DNA from: Serinus canaria
Taxonomy: Eukaryota > Chordata > Aves > Passeriformes > Fringillidae
Reading direction: 5' to 3'
Assembly: GCF_022539315.1 (NCBI RefSeq)
Contig: NC_066331.1
Coordinates: 9,952,015 to 10,016,014, forward strand
DNA: 64,000 nt
In this document: in pieces, positions 32,743 to 45,818 of the stretch
How the letters are laid out: each line of letters starts with the position of its first letter
How positions within the stretch are numbered: the first letter of the stretch is position 1
The notes under the pieces: model-generated
Seen by the model: only the letters and a program-made list of their open reading frames with translations
Databases searched by the model: none
What the model was told of the DNA's origin: nothing
Program-made: the position numbers and the translations under genes

Positions 32743-33780
32743 AAAGCAGCTCCAGGTTCCTCTTTTGCTGCCATCAGGGGTGTGCACGTGGCTTGTCCCA
32801 CTCCCTGTGCAGCTGAACCCCCTCAACCAGCTGAGAACCTCTACAGGGAAATCTCTCATCCCAACCCCCCCTGTGCCAGCTCAGAGCACCCACAGAACCT
32901 TCCTAGCACAGGGACAGCTGATGAGTCAGGGACAGGGAGGTACAACCTTCCCAAATGTCCCTGTCACCTTCCTGTGCAGCCTTTCTTTCCCTGGGACACT
33001 GCAGGGCAAGGCCAGGCTGGCACTTTGGGCTATTCCTGTGTCCTGACCTCACCCCAGCTCCTGGCTGCAGAGGTTTTGGCTGCTGTCCTAGGGCCCAGGG
33101 TCCTGGGAGAAGTACAAGAAGTGGTGAGGGCAAGCTGGGACTGGTGGGCACTATCCTGGGGGACTCTCTTGCATTATTTAGTGCCTGGCAAGCTTCTCCC
33201 TGGCAGAACTAGGGCTGGGTGCAGAGAACTGAAGAGTGAGCAGGGCTGAGAGGACCACATGATCCACCCAGATCCTTCTGAGCCAGAACATGTGATGGAG
33301 CTTTGAAGTCCCCAGCCTCTAGCTCGTGTTGTCAGGGATTTCTGTGACCCCTGGTCTTAGGTAAGACCCACAGATGGCTCCTGACCCCAAGGAACTCAGC
33401 AGCAGAGAGAAGCAGAGAATGGTGTACACAGGGACAGGCAGAGGGACACTGACAGGGCAAGGAGGAAGAAGGCAATAAAGAAAAGAGACAAATCCATCCC
33501 TCTGGTCACCACCTCCCACGGTCCCTCATCTGGAGAAGGCAGACACCCTGAACCTCTGCCTCCAGGGATGCTGCTCTGTGTGGCTGCCCCTGCACCTGGC
33601 CCAGGTGTGCCAGAGCTGCCTGTGCTGTGCAGGAGCTGCTGGGCTCCTCTGTGCCAGCCCAGGGTGGTTTTCCACCAGAATTAGGGACAGAGATTGAGGG
33701 ATGAGCCTGGGGCTGCTGAGTGGAAACTCCATTGATTACTCTGTGCTGTACCTTCCCGACATCATGAACACCTCAGCCCC
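32743..33780. other. Unremarkable non-coding DNA
   Basis: Nothing recognised. Confidence 0.5.
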
Positions 33781-34240
33781 TGGGGAAAATCTGGGTTCTA
33801 TCAGCTCTTATAAGCAAGTGTTTCGAAAGGTTTACAGAAAAGTAAAGTAAACAGAGCTCTGAGTAACAAAAGAGCCCCGTTTATGCATTCTTTGATTCAC
33901 TGTAAAGGATGGTGTAAACTGACTTTTTAACCAAGCATTAGGCAAGATTTGGGCCCCCGCCATTATATAATAAACAGTGACATGGCTATATTAAAATATT
34001 TACTTAATGCACTGAAGTGACTTATAGTATGAGTGGCTACTCAATAGGATGGCCTAAGTGTTAAGGCGTCAGGTGCCATCGCCTGTATAAATATTCTGTG
34101 TGCACTTGTTTATAGGAAAACCCCATCTGGATTTGGCTAAAACAGCAGACACCCTGCTGACCCCAGTTTTTGCTATTGGAAAATATAACACAAGTGTTCA
34201 CTCATCTAGAATAACAGCGGTGGTTAAGTGCCAGCTGACA
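33781..34240. promoter_or_regulatory. Possible conserved non-coding element
   Basis: About 450 bp of AT-richer, repeat-free sequence with well-mixed composition, unlike the GC-rich low-complexity flanks. Words include TTATATAATAAACAGTGACA near 33963 and GGCGTCAGGTGCCATCGCC near 34065 (an imperfect palindrome with CpG), then TATAAATA at 34086. No ORF. Inference only. Confidence 0.3.
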
Positions 34241-35786
34241 GACAGAAGGGTATTGGCTTTTCTCAATAGACAGCAGCCTGGGTGCTGTGAAGGGCTTCAC
34301 AGCAGCAGCTCCCCAAGATTTACAGCATCCTGTGGGCCAGCAGGGAAGGCTCTGCCTGCCTGCTCCCAGCCCTGGGCAGACAGGGGACACTGGGATGCCT
34401 GGGTGTGCACAGAAAGGCTCAGACACCCCCAAACCCTGCTGAGGCACCCAGGTGGGCTGTGCCACTCTCTGAGCTGACACAGGGTCATGGCTCCTTCTCT
34501 GCCCACCTGGCTGCTCTGCCATGTGAATCAGCTCCTGCCCAGCTGTGCTGCCCCCCTGGATGTGTGTCCCCTCTTCAGGAGCTGTTTGGTGCCCTGCAGC
34601 CTGTGCTGGAGCAGCCGTGTTCCCACATCCTGGTGGGTTATTGCCATGGTCTGGATTATCCCTCATACCTGGATCCTTTCTCCCTGCCTGAGGACAGACA
34701 AAATCTTATCCCTGCCTTGTTCTCAGGGAGAGCTGCCAGGAGCTGTGGGATGGCACCAGTTCATTAAATGATCTAGACAAGTCCAGCAGAATTTCAGCAG
34801 ACCCAGCTGAGGTGAAAATAAGTGAATTTCATTTAAGTAAGCACTCTCACACTGATTCTTCTCATATTCAATCCACATTTATCCCTCTTTGTAGTCAGCT
34901 AATTGCATTAATCACTTCATTAATCACTCTAGGAGCAGTTGAAGCAGAGAAAGCACTGAATTCTGAATTCTTCAGCCCCACCATCCCCTCTGGTATTGAT
35001 TTTCCTTCTGTTCTGAGCAGCAATTGCTTTTGTGGACCTGCCCAGCATCTTTTTTTAACTAGGAGGGAGCTGCAGCTGGGCCACCTTGCACCTGACCTGG
35101 GGAAAGAAGGAAAAGCCCTGGCCAAGTGCAGTGGGTGCTGAGCAGGATCCCCTCATCCACCTCCTCCCCACTGCCCCGAGGTCTGGGTGCTGCTCCTGGG
35201 GCTCTGCTCACCCTCACTGCATTGCAGAGGGATGGAAATTGAAAAAGGTTCCCAGAATCTGAGCCTGAAGCTCCTCCAGGTTTGTTTTCCCCTCTGTATC
35301 CACATTTCCCTGCTCCAGCTGTAAGCAGATCACAGGCTGGGCAGTGTGACCACAGTGCCACCCTCACATGCTGTCCCCAGGCTCTGCAGAGCCAGCCTGC
35401 CCTTGGGGCAGCTGCACACCCTCACTGTGCCCTGCCCTGCATTTACCAGGAGCACTTCAGCCTGGTGCTGAACAGAATAACAACTGTCATTGGTATTCTG
35501 TTCAATAACACCAAAATAAAACCCAAACAAGGCAGCAGGAGTGGGGAAGATGGTGCTCCCTTCTCCCAGGAGCTTCTCTCCATCTGAGGTGGATGTGAAA
35601 CTGCTCCTCACACCTCCTGACCCTCCTGTCTTCTCCCTCTGGCTCCCTCACTCTGAAATGCTCCTGGGTCCTGCAGCTGGTGAGGATTTCTGAAGGCAAG
35701 GTGATCTCAGCCTCTCCCACTCTGGCTGTGTGGGCTGGTACAGCCAGGCTGTGCCATCCTCATGTGCAGGGGGCTGTCCCATCCCT
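34241..35786. other. Unremarkable non-coding DNA
   Basis: Nothing recognised. 34860-34960 is AT-richer, with two CATTAATCACT words near 34906 and 34919. Confidence 0.45.
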
Positions 35787-36400
35787 TGGGGACAACAGGA
35801 ATCAGGAGCATTATTGGTTTCTCTGGGGCTGGATTGAAAGCACTTGAGGCAGCAGTTCATGTTGGGACTCAGGTGTTTGTTATTTCTTACCAGTGAAACA
35901 GCCTCACAGCCCTGAGTTCTGCAGTTTTTCTTTAGATAGCACAAAATGCCCAACAATCTCTTGGTCCAAGGGCTTTTAAGACTAAACTCTCCAATTAAGA
36001 GCTGACACCTGGATTATTTTCCCTTTTAACCCAGTAACTGATCCCACAGAGCCCCAGTGGGGACTTTCCTGCCCAATTACAAAATGCCACCCAAACCCTT
36101 GGAGAAGGAGGAAGAAGCAGCATGAAGCAGAAACCCAGGATGACACCCTGTGCCTCCATCCTGCTGCCATCCACAGCACACTAAAAACCCCAAACCCTCA
36201 ATTTCTCACCAAGTTATACACCCACACTGCTCTCTGTAATCTATTGCACACTTTGGTGGGTTCCAGTCTGTTCTGGAGTTCAGGAAACTTTCTCCATGGA
36301 TGAGGGACAAAGTCAGGGCTCCCCTGGGGCTCAGGACACCCCAGAGCAGACAGAGGAATATTCCCTGAGCCCTGTTTGCACATCTGCTCCCTGCTTGGAC
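35787..36400 (-). mobile_element. Repeat family B, copy 2
   Basis: Reverse complement matches 17616-18200 with only scattered single-base changes over about 580 bp, including GTGTTTGTTATTTCTTACCA, CTCTTGGTCCAAGGGCTTTT and CAAAATGCCACCCAAACCCT on plus. The two copies are therefore close relatives and probably recent. It is not flanked by the R/U5-like units of copy 1. Confidence 0.85.
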
Positions 36401-37944
36401 CTAAAGACCCGCACTGAGGATGGGCCCTGAGGCTGGAGATGGAATCCACCCAGCCCACAGAGGAGATGAGGGTCAGGAGGGTGGGGACCAGTTGTGTAAC
36501 ACTTTGGTGCAGAACTGCAGCATTTCCATCCCTCCAGGCATCTCACAGCACTGTCCAAGCTGGGTGTGGTGGCCTTGAGGCCAAGACTGAAGCTCATGGA
36601 AGTGGTGGGAAAGGTTGAGCCACTGGGAGGACTGACATATAAGGGAAGATTGAGCATGAGTGCTGTGGGCAGTGGAGCACAGCGAGCCCCTCATTAGTGC
36701 TGCCCTGTACCTCCCGTGAGAGCCCTCCCTGGCAAGGGAGCACTGATAGCACTGGCTGAAATGCTCAGAAAATATCCTAACAAGATTTTCTGCAAATATT
36801 TGTGTGGAAATAAAAAACAGAAGCAGAAAACAAACATCTGCTAATAGTGCAGTTTCGGTGTTTAGAAGCAAATAAGAATTTTTTTATTAGTGTTGTGGGG
36901 TTTTTTTTGTTTTTTTTTTTAGCAAGCTATCAGCTTAGCCAGGAATCAAATGTCAGGGTTAAGTTTTCCTAGAATTGCTAATATCTCAGCAAGATCAGCT
37001 CAGCTCCTTCTAAACAGAAGTGGAGAACAGCTGACACCTCTCACCTGTTCACCTCTAGAAGCTGCAAGAGGAAACTGGTGTTTGTCTGAGAGCCTGGGGA
37101 ACCAAGGGCCTCCTGCAGGTCCCCTGAATGCCACCCACATCTGGGTGAGCTGCAGGCTGAAAATCACCAAGCACTGAAAATCTCTGTGCTGAAGCTGCTC
37201 TGGCAGGAGTTGGGAACGTGCTGCTGCTCTCAGCAAAGTGCAACCTGGGCTGCCCCTCCCTGCCAGCACCACTGAGGCTGTCCCAGGCACCAGCTGTGGG
37301 GACAGAGCAGGTCCTTCTCCTCTCTGAGAGAGCCCTGGCTGTGCCAGGGAGCTCTGGAGATGCCAGGGGGCAGCATCTTCTCTTCCATCCTGACCTGAGG
37401 GGACAGCCAGCCTGATGCAGCCACAGCCCAGCCCTTCAAGCCCTCTGCTGTGTCTGTGTGACCTGGCTGCTGTTCAGGAGGACTCCTGCCTGTCCCACCT
37501 CTCCTGTCAGAGTGCTGTGCAGAGCTGGAGCCCTGGGAGAACCAGGGAAGGCCCTGAGGGCTGTGTAGCCCTGTGCTGGCTGACATCTCAGCCCTTTTCC
37601 TGCCCTGTGGGCACACAGGCTGCCAGCCTCTGATGACAGATCTCTGCAGACAGCTCATCCCCACGGAAGGGAAGGGACACACTCTGCTCTGCTGCCCCTG
37701 TCCCACTATTCACACAATGCTGTAACTGAGTCCCTCTCTGTGCTCAGGGGATGGGTGACACCAGCTGCAACAGCCTCTTGCAGCCTCCAGTGCATTCAGG
37801 GCATTCCTGCTCTCCACACCTCGTGCTTCCCTTCTTCCTCTGCTCTGTGCTGAGAGGGTGGGTGTCACACACCTCCTGCCATGGCAGGGCCCCTGTGCCT
37901 GCAGCAGGTCCCTCTGCATCACACGGAGCTTCTTCTGAGCCCCA
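36401..37944. other. Unremarkable non-coding DNA
   Basis: Nothing recognised. 36760-36930 is AT-rich, with a T-rich run at 36899-36921. Confidence 0.45.
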
Positions 37945-38000
37945 CAACCAGGAGCTGAGCCCAGGGCTGAGCCAGGAGCTGAGCCCAGGGCTGAGCCTGC
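37945..38000. repeat. Short GC-rich tandem repeat
   Basis: Two to three copies of AGGAGCTGAGCCCAGGGCTG-like units. Confidence 0.8.
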
Positions 38001-38270
38001 AGGGTGTGCAGGATGCAGCCCAGCATGGCCAGGGATGTTCCCAGTGCACTCTGCTGCTCAGCACAGGGCTGGAGCTGGCTCTCCCAGCAATGACAGCACC
38101 ACGCAGCAGTCAGGAGGCTGCTGGGTTTTCTCTCTCCCTCTGTGCCTGCAGAGAGGTGTTCCAGAGCTGCAGGAATGGAGCAGTTGCTGCCTGCTCATGT
38201 TTGAAGAGCATCGTGCTGGCAGGGCTCCTGGCTCCTTCACAGGAGAGGAGGTGGCTCAGAGCAACAGCCC
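38001..38270. other. Unremarkable non-coding DNA
   Basis: Nothing recognised. Confidence 0.5.
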
Positions 38271-38690
38271 TGTGACTCCATAAAGCCAGAGCACAGAGCC
38301 CTGCTCCTCATCCCATGGTGACAGTGACTCCATAAAGCCCCTGCACAGTCCTGCTCCTTGTCCCAGTGAGTGGCAGTGATCCCATGGTGACAGTGACTCC
38401 ATAAAGCCAGAGCACAGAGCCCTGCTCCTCATCCCATGGTGACAGTGACTCCATAAAGCCAGAGCACAGAGCCCTGCTCCTCACCCCATGGTAACAGTGA
38501 CTCCATAAAGCCAGAGCACAGAGCCCTGCTCCTCATCCCATGGTGACAGTGACTCCATAAAGCCACTGCACAGCCCTGCTCCTGGTTCCATGGTGGCAGT
38601 GATCCCATGGTGGCAGTGACTCCATAAAGCCACTGCTCAGAGCCCTTCTCCTGGTTCCATGGTGGCAGTGATCCCATGGTGGCAGTGAGA
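38271..38690. repeat. Minisatellite, 52-bp unit
   Basis: About seven to eight units containing CCATGGTGACAGTGACTCCA, TAAAGCCAGAGCACAGAGCC and CTGCTCCTCATC, with shorter units and a TGGTGGCAGTGATCC variant at the right end. The 308-codon minus-strand frame that starts in unique sequence and runs through it is accidental. Confidence 0.92.
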
Positions 38691-40279
38691 CTGGTGTCCT
38701 GCAGCTGCTAAAGGACTCGTGGCTTTTGAGCAATGACCACATGGAGGAGTGGGGGTTGTGTTTCTCAAAGATGAAAAAGGCAGTGAGGTTCAGCCTCTCT
38801 GGTGGGAACTGCTCAGGCAGGAGGGCAGCTCCCCCTGCCCAGGCTGTGCTCCCCCCTGCCCATGTGCCATGGGTGCAGCCCTTCCTTCCCAGCACCCCAG
38901 GACACAGAGCTGTCCCCTCAGGCTGGACACAGAGAGCCTGCCATGGCAGGGGGGCAAAGCCAGCTTGGAACTCCTGGGCTCTTCTGGGGGTGGTGGGGGT
39001 CTCAGGGGGCAGGGAGGGGGGGAGGCTGCACATTTCTAGTGCAACCTCCCTCTGTGTGTGCTGGGACACAGGTGGCAGGGATATTGTGGGTGACGCCTCA
39101 CAAAAAGTGAGCTCCAGTATTTCTCTGTGGCCTTTTGGCCTTTTCCTTCCCCTGCTGTTCTGCCCTGCTGGTGAAACACGAGATCCCAGGGTCCCTGTCA
39201 CTGCTGTGACACTGCTGTCAGCTTTATTGTGAATTTTCAGCTTTTGGAGCCACTTGCATCTCATGGGGTACAGAGATTGTGTCAGTGAATAGAGAGATCC
39301 AGCTGCTCCTAGGCCTGCTAATGCCTCTCCTCTAATTTTGGGAACAGACCTGCAGCTAGCCAAGCAGTAGCCACAGCACTGGCTGCACCCAGGGGGCCCA
39401 GCAGGAGATGTGTTCTGTGGCAGAGAGCTGGGCAGTGGTGCCTTGTGTGCCTTCAGCACAGAGCCAGAGCATCAGGCATGGCCAGGGACACTGGACATCC
39501 CCCCCTGGACTGCCCACCCCCAGTGACCCCCAGGGTTATGTTGGTTATTGACCTATTGTCCCTTTTCTGGGCAGTTTTTCACTCCAGCTCTGAGGTCCCA
39601 CATGGCTTTATGGCACCTTTTTCCTTTTCTACCTCTCCACCAGCAGCACTTTTTCTCACACCAACCCTACCTGTTTCCCCATTCTGTTTCACTGCTGTCC
39701 CCACCTGGGCTCCTGAGTCCATTTCCACCCCAGGATCCTTCTCCTCTGCTCTTCCTCTGCCCTCCAGAGTCTGGGCTGTTTCCCAGGACTCCCACATCCA
39801 TTTTTAGTCCTGCCCTGAGCCTGTCCCCAGCAGGGCTCACAGAACAAGCCCCAGAGCAGAGCTGCAGCATGGCCTGTGCAGACAAGAGCTTGCAAGGTTT
39901 TAGGTGCTGAACTCCAGCTAGTTGCCATTGAGTCTGTGTGAACCAGGGCTTTTCAAACACTTTTAATGTTCCCAAATTTGGGCATCTTTTCTCTAGGATA
40001 GCAGGAGGCACATCTTGACATACACACCACCACCTCTGCCAAATGTCATGTGCAGCTCCACAGCCTGCATGTGCTGGGGCTTCTCCACATGAAAGTTGTA
40101 AGAATTTTGGGAAAAATGGGAAAAACCAACTGGTTTTCTCTAATCTCCCTCTCTGATGCAACTTCAGTGGTTTCAGTGGGATGTTATAAACAAATCCAGG
40201 ATGAGACAGATCCATGGCATGAGGACTCCTGGTCCTGGGCATTCATCAAAGTTATTGACAAATGGAAAGAGGCCCTTGA
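38691..40279. other. Unremarkable non-coding DNA
   Basis: Nothing recognised. Confidence 0.45.
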
Positions 40280-40500
40280 GATGAGAAGTGTTGAGTGACC
40301 TGAACCACAAAGATTATTTCTCACTTGCTTGTCACTAACAACAAGCCACACTTCAATCTTGAACGTTAAATTTAAGCTGTAATTGCCCTAGGCTCACATT
40401 TGGTTTACTTCAGAGGTACCAGTCATTTTGAAAAGGGTGATGCTGATGCCAAAATCCAGGACATTTTGTGTAAGATGAGATCAGAGGAATTAAAGCTGTC
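40280..40500. promoter_or_regulatory. Possible conserved non-coding element
   Basis: AT-richer, repeat-free block with ACAACAAGCC, CTTCAATCTTGAACGTTAAA and TTTAAGCTGTAATTGCCC. Weak; composition only. Confidence 0.2.
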
Positions 40501-42059
40501 AAAACACAGCTCTCTAAAGTGCCATTGAGAGCACACTTGGTCTGCCCAGATCAGCCCAGCAAGGCCTGCACCCAGAGCTGTGTTTGCCAGCCCTTTGCCC
40601 ATCCTGTGATGATCCTTCTTTCCTGGAAAGCTCTTCCATCCTCCAGCTGGAGTTTGTCCTGATCGTCAGAATAACAAACACATGTGATTTTGACCAGGAA
40701 CACCACAGTACTGGGATTGTTCTTGGCACATGAAGGTTCTTCTAAGCACTCCCTGATGCCCACTGAGATGTTCAAGCAGATCCACATCTACCCCAGTACC
40801 CTACTCCTACCCATTTCTCACTTGGTTTCCTTAAATGAGCCAGAGCAGGGACACCACTAACAGGAATAATTAACAAAGGTGATCCCTGAGCTTAAACATC
40901 CCCACTGCAGCTGCTGGACTGGAGTATAACATTTAAACTTCTCTCTGTGAGGGTATATCACCCACATCCTGTCTGAGACCTGAAATCCTCTGCTTCCCTC
41001 CCAGCCTGGGAGACCAGACAGAGAGCAAGGACCTACCTGGAGCTCTGTCAGAGGGCACAGGCTTGGATTTCTCATACATTTACAGCAAGCAAATGTTTCA
41101 AGGGTCAGGAATGATTCAGTGACAGACACTCACTGCAGACCATAGACAGATTCAAGACAGTCCCCACCTGGCCACACTCAAATTATAGGAAGATGCAGGC
41201 GAAACTGTCCCATCTGTTCAATAATTAATGATTGACCTTTCCTGTGCCTGAAGCCCCTGAGCAATCCCTCTGCCTGCACCACATAAACACCCTGATGGTC
41301 TGTGTAGACTGCACCTTTCACTGCTGTTTAGCTCAGCACGACATGCCATGTTTCAAACCTCTCCAGGCTTTGAGTTCCTGCACCAATCTAAACGAGTTTG
41401 AGTAAAACTCAGCTTTTCCTGCTGCTCTCAGCCAGGCTCTGCACAGGGTCTGCTCTCCCCAGCCACTCTTGTTCAGCTCAGTGATTCCCAGCAGCAGGAA
41501 TTGCCACTTTGGAGCCACCTCATTCACAGCTAGGACAGGAGGAGGTTTTTTCAGCCAAGGACAGCACACACAGCATTGCCAAGATCTGTCTCTCACACCC
41601 AAGGAAACTTAAGACATATTTTGTACTTACTGAAGTTTGTTGCTTCCCTCCTCCTTTCTCCTGTTTTCTTTCCTGTCTTCATGGAGATCTTACATTTTCC
41701 TGGCTAAATTTCTTTCCTCCAGCCCTTCCAGCTCTCTCACCTTGCTGTCAGCACCAGGCTGCTCCAGCTGGTTCTGGCACCATGTCCAGCCAGCAGGACC
41801 TCTGAGCACTCCTGTGGGTGTTGCAGGAGTGGGGAATGAGCAGCCTGGAGATGGGCTGCCCCAACAAGCAGAGCTGGCCTGCACCAGATCACCTCCAGCC
41901 TCCTGCCCAGAGGGTCAAAATGAGCTCTTCACCCTGAGGGAAGGCTCAGAGCTGGGCAGGAGCAGCACAGCAGCTTCTCCAGCGAGCAGGGAAGAGCTGT
42001 GAAGGGGTCAGAGGGTGCAGATCACCCCCAAATCTGGTCCTACAGAGATAGAGGATTCC
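40501..42059. other. Unremarkable non-coding DNA
   Basis: Nothing recognised. A repeat-free AT-rich patch with TTCAATAATTAATGATTGAC lies near 41220. Confidence 0.45.
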
Positions 42060-42300
42060 CTTAATCTGTTAATCCCTTCTCCAGTTCTGTGGAACCGTGG
42101 GGTCAGTGCACACTCAACATGATAAAAGTGCTGCAGGAACGAAACGCTAATAAATAACTTTTATATTCTTCATTTCTTCAGTTGTGACATATATAAAGGA
42201 GATAAAAAGGGCCCTCTGAGAATCCAGCCTTAGCTCTTATCTTCTGTTTGAACCGTTAAGTGCCAGCTTGGTTATTACTCATGCTCTTGACATTGAAGTT
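42060..42300. promoter_or_regulatory. AT-rich element with TATA-like word
   Basis: Contains AACGAAACGCTAATAAATAA near 42139 and ACATATATAAAGGAGATAAA near 42187. No downstream ORF or exon is evident. A conserved element or a fossil promoter are both possible. Confidence 0.2.
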
Positions 42301-42533
42301 TTTCCTTCAGCAGTAACTCTTGTGCTGAGGTTGCTGGGAGTAATCTCTGGGATTTGGGCAGCTGCATGCTCAGGCAGACACTCACCAAGCCAGCTGAGCC
42401 CTGATCCCTGCTCCTTCTCCTCTGCTGAGCCCCAGCAGAGCTGCCTTGGACCATTCCCTCCTCCTGCACTCGGGATGGGCAGCACCAGGGAAGGTGTGCA
42501 AGGAGAGATCACCAGCTTGTCTTGCCTACATCA
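42301..42533. other. Unremarkable non-coding DNA
   Basis: Nothing recognised. Confidence 0.5.
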
Positions 42534-42795
42534 ATCACAGAATGTTCTGAGCTGGGAGGGACCCCAGATCACCCAGTGCAGCCCCTGGCCCTGCCCAGTG
42601 CCCCAACAATCCCACCCTGGGCACCCCTGGCTGTCCAAACCCTCCTGGAGCTCTGGCAGCCTCGGGGCTGTGCCCATCCCTGGGAGCCTGGGCAGTGCCA
42701 GCACCTCTGGGGAAGAACCTTTCCTTAAATCCAGCCTGAGCCTGCCCTGACACAGCTCCAGCCATTCCCTGGCTGCTGTCCCTGCCCATGACAGG
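42534..42795 (-). mobile_element. CR1 LINE, 3' end, antisense
   Basis: Opens with AATCACAGAATGTTCTGAGC and TGGGAGGGACCCCAGATCAC, the reverse complement of a CR1 3' end, followed by CCTCCTGGAGCTCTGGCAGC and GAAGAACCTTTCCTTAAATC. Diverged, with no ORF. Confidence 0.85.
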
Positions 42796-44169
42796 TAGGA
42801 CAGCAGGTCACAGCCAGCATGGCCTGGTTCTGCTGGCCAGGGGACAGCACCCTCCCCAGCCTGTCCCTGTCTCCACGGGCCAGCAGAGCTCACAGCCTGG
42901 CCCAGGGCCCAGGGGCTGTGCTGCTGGGGACACAGCTGTCCCCTCCAGCTGCCCAGGGGCTCACCTGGCTCTCAGGCTGTCAGGAGCAGGTTCAGTGCTG
43001 GGTTGTCCTGGCAGTGGTGTCAGAGGAGTCCAGCCGGTGCCATCGGTGTGGGGCTCACACCCAGTCAGGGTGTCACCAGAATCCAAGATGATGCCACAAA
43101 ATAGGATTACTTTAGCTCCATTTCCCAAGGCTTGACACAAAGTCTGGGTTGTTCAGGCTGTACAGGGACAAGAAGTCACTGCAAGGGTCTGGCCTGTGGG
43201 TTCAGGACAGCTCCTCTGACAGTGGCCTACAGGGGGGAGCAGCAGCATTGTATCCCCAGTGTAACTCAGCCCATCCTTACCACACATTTCCCACAGCAGT
43301 TTCCCAGAATAGTTGTCTCTTTCAATTTTTAAAATAGATCTCCTTGCTAACCAGAAAAGCAGTTCATGATACACCTGGCTGCTGCTAAAAGCCTTTCTGA
43401 GCCTGTGGCTGTCCCTGGTCAGTCATCACAGCCTGCTCAGCCTCTGGTCACAGCAAACCTGTGGCTGTGCTGCCACTGTCAGGTACGGCTCTGCTACAGC
43501 CTGTCCTGGAAAGCCAGCCCACAGTGCCTCCTGAAGGGACACCTCAGCTGTCACCATCCCCCAGACCTGCTGGCTGGGGCATGGGCTAAATGTGTCCCAT
43601 CCCCAGGGGTGCAGCTGAAGGCCTTTCCTCACCAGAGGGAAGAATTTGGGCAGATTTTGATGGAGCTCAGTGATGGTTTGGCTGGTTCAGCTGGAGTGTG
43701 AGCAGCCAGACCTGACCCTGGCCAAAGAGTTGGTGAGCTCAGCTTGAGGGGGGACCCTGCCTTGTGCAGTGCTGCTGCTCAGGGCACAGAGCACCTGTGG
43801 GAGTGGGAGGTGTGACCTGCTGCTGTAAGGACAGGGATATCCATGAAACTTTGGGGATGTCCCTGATATCCACGCCTGAGGTCTCTGCCTGCAGTTACCA
43901 GCTGGGGTTATGAATACCCAGACCCAAAAACCTTAGAGGAGAAATTCACCTGTCCCTTCTGAGCCCCACCTGAGCACACAGCTCTCCTCCAGCCCCAGCC
44001 ATTGTCCAGCCTGCTCAGAGCAAACCAACAAACCAGACCAGTGATCTCTTCCACCTGCAGGCTCTGCCTCATTCCTCTGCCAGCTCTGTGTGTCTCCTGT
44101 CCCCCCCAGAGCTGCTGCAATCACAAAAGGAGAGAGGGCTTCGTGCCCTCAGATGGAGAGCCTGAGACC
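42796..44169. other. Unremarkable non-coding DNA
   Basis: GC-rich. Nothing recognised. Confidence 0.45.
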
Positions 44170-44236
44170 CTGAGCAGTTGCTCAATATGTACAATATGTA
44201 AATGTTCCATAGAAGGCAACAGCACGAGGATGAGAT
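44170..44236 (+). repeat. Dispersed direct repeat, copy 1
   Basis: GAGCAGTTGCTCAATATGTA through AAATGTTCCATAGAAGGCAA to GGATGAGA; it matches 45819-45876 with a 9-base ACAATATGT insertion. Origin unknown. Confidence 0.8.
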
Positions 44237-45396
44237 GAGCATCTCTCTCTGCTGAGGAGAGGACAGCAGGGCCCAGCATCCCAGCAGGGCAGGGACACTC
44301 AGTGGCACACAGCAGAGCTCAGACCTGCCTGTCCTGACAGCTGTGCTCACCTCCAGAGTAAAATCTCAGTCAGGAATGCGTGAGAGTTTAATACAGAATA
44401 TTAGAAATTAATATTCAGCTGCTTCCTCTGCTGCAGGGAGCGAGGCCAGGTGTTTCTTTCTGAAAATGGTCCTGAATCAGACACGTGCTTTTCCAGCCAG
44501 AAAACTCCAGCATGAAAAATCTTAGGCTGAAGAGCTGCAATAAAATTGATCTTCCATCCAGAATAGACCAAGCCTGTCTTACTCTGCTGCCTTCCCCCCC
44601 TTATCAGCCCTGGCAGGAGGCAGTGGGTCCTGCTGACCTCATGTTTCATGGACAGGACAAATGGCTTCTCCAGCAGCTCTCTGCTGGCAGGTCTCCTCCT
44701 GGCCCCTGCTGTGCTGGGAGGTTGGTCCTTGCAGACCCTGTAAGTGCTGGCCACAGCCAAACAAACTGCCTTCCCTGCAGACTTTTCACCCAGCCATTGT
44801 AAATCCTGCTGGCCTGGTGCCAAGCACTACGCTAGACACAACCATAATACAGTCATTTTTCTTCTGCACGTTGGAGAAGGAAACAGCAGAGATGCTGTTC
44901 TTTCAAATAATTTAACAAAATACAGATCCCAGCTCAAGGTAACTCTTTAACCTCTTCAGTGAGAGTCCTCACTGCTGCCAGGGCTGTGCTGTCCTGCAGT
45001 CTGTCTGCCCACAGCCGAGATTTGCAGGGCCAGGAGCTCTGGGCTGGTCTCAGATCCACTCCCAAGTGGGCTGGGAGGGAGCAGCCTGGATAAATGGAGC
45101 CTTAGCAGCTGACCCTGCAGGGGATTTGGTGCAGAGATAGCTTAGATGGATGATTTGCTTCTGGGAAGAGTCATTCCTGGTGACTGGAGGAAATCAAGAA
45201 TAGGAAATGCTGCTCCAGAAAATGTTTGTGTCTCTCAGACCTTCTGCTCTGCAGCAGCACCCACAGTGTCCCAGGCAGGCTCTGCTCCCTGTGCATGCTC
45301 TGATTTGCTCCAGGACTTTGAGTTGCTGGCCATGGATGCTCCTGCTCATGGATGCTGAGCCCTCTGAAGGCACAGAGCTGAGCCAGTGCAGCTCCA
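44237..45396. other. Unremarkable non-coding DNA
   Basis: Nothing recognised. Confidence 0.5.
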
Positions 45397-45428
45397 GACA
45401 CACAGACACACAGACACACAGACACATC
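45397..45428. repeat. (ACACAG)-type microsatellite
   Basis: Three to four copies of ACACAGAC. Confidence 0.9.
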
Positions 45429-45818
45429 AGGGCACCATGGAAACATCTCTTACTGCCAGATAAGAAGGCAGGTCCTGTGCTCCTGCTACTTGCATTAGAA
45501 AAGAAATTCTCTAGAAGATGAGCTTAAACACTGAGCCTAAAGCCACTGTGTGGAGGCCAAACTCTGAATTTCCAGGCCATCCCTGTGCAGCATGCCAGGA
45601 GTACATCCCCAGCTGAATTTCCATACACACGAGGTGTGGGGACACCCCATGATGAGCAGTGTCACCAAGCCAAGAGCCGTAGGCACTGGGCTCCTGGAGG
45701 AGGGCAGCTGTGCATTTCAGGGGAGAGGGGTAGAAAGAGGGTGAGGTTAAACACTCACCATCCTGGGGAGCTCTAGGAACCACTTCAAGTGAGAGATCTG
45801 TCCCAACTGTGGGCACTT
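45429..45818. other. Unremarkable non-coding DNA
   Basis: Nothing recognised. Confidence 0.5.

Noticed and set aside
38533..39459. 308-codon minus-strand frame
   Set aside because: It passes from GC-rich unique DNA into the 52-bp minisatellite. No recognisable protein feature, and competing open frames exist on the other strand.
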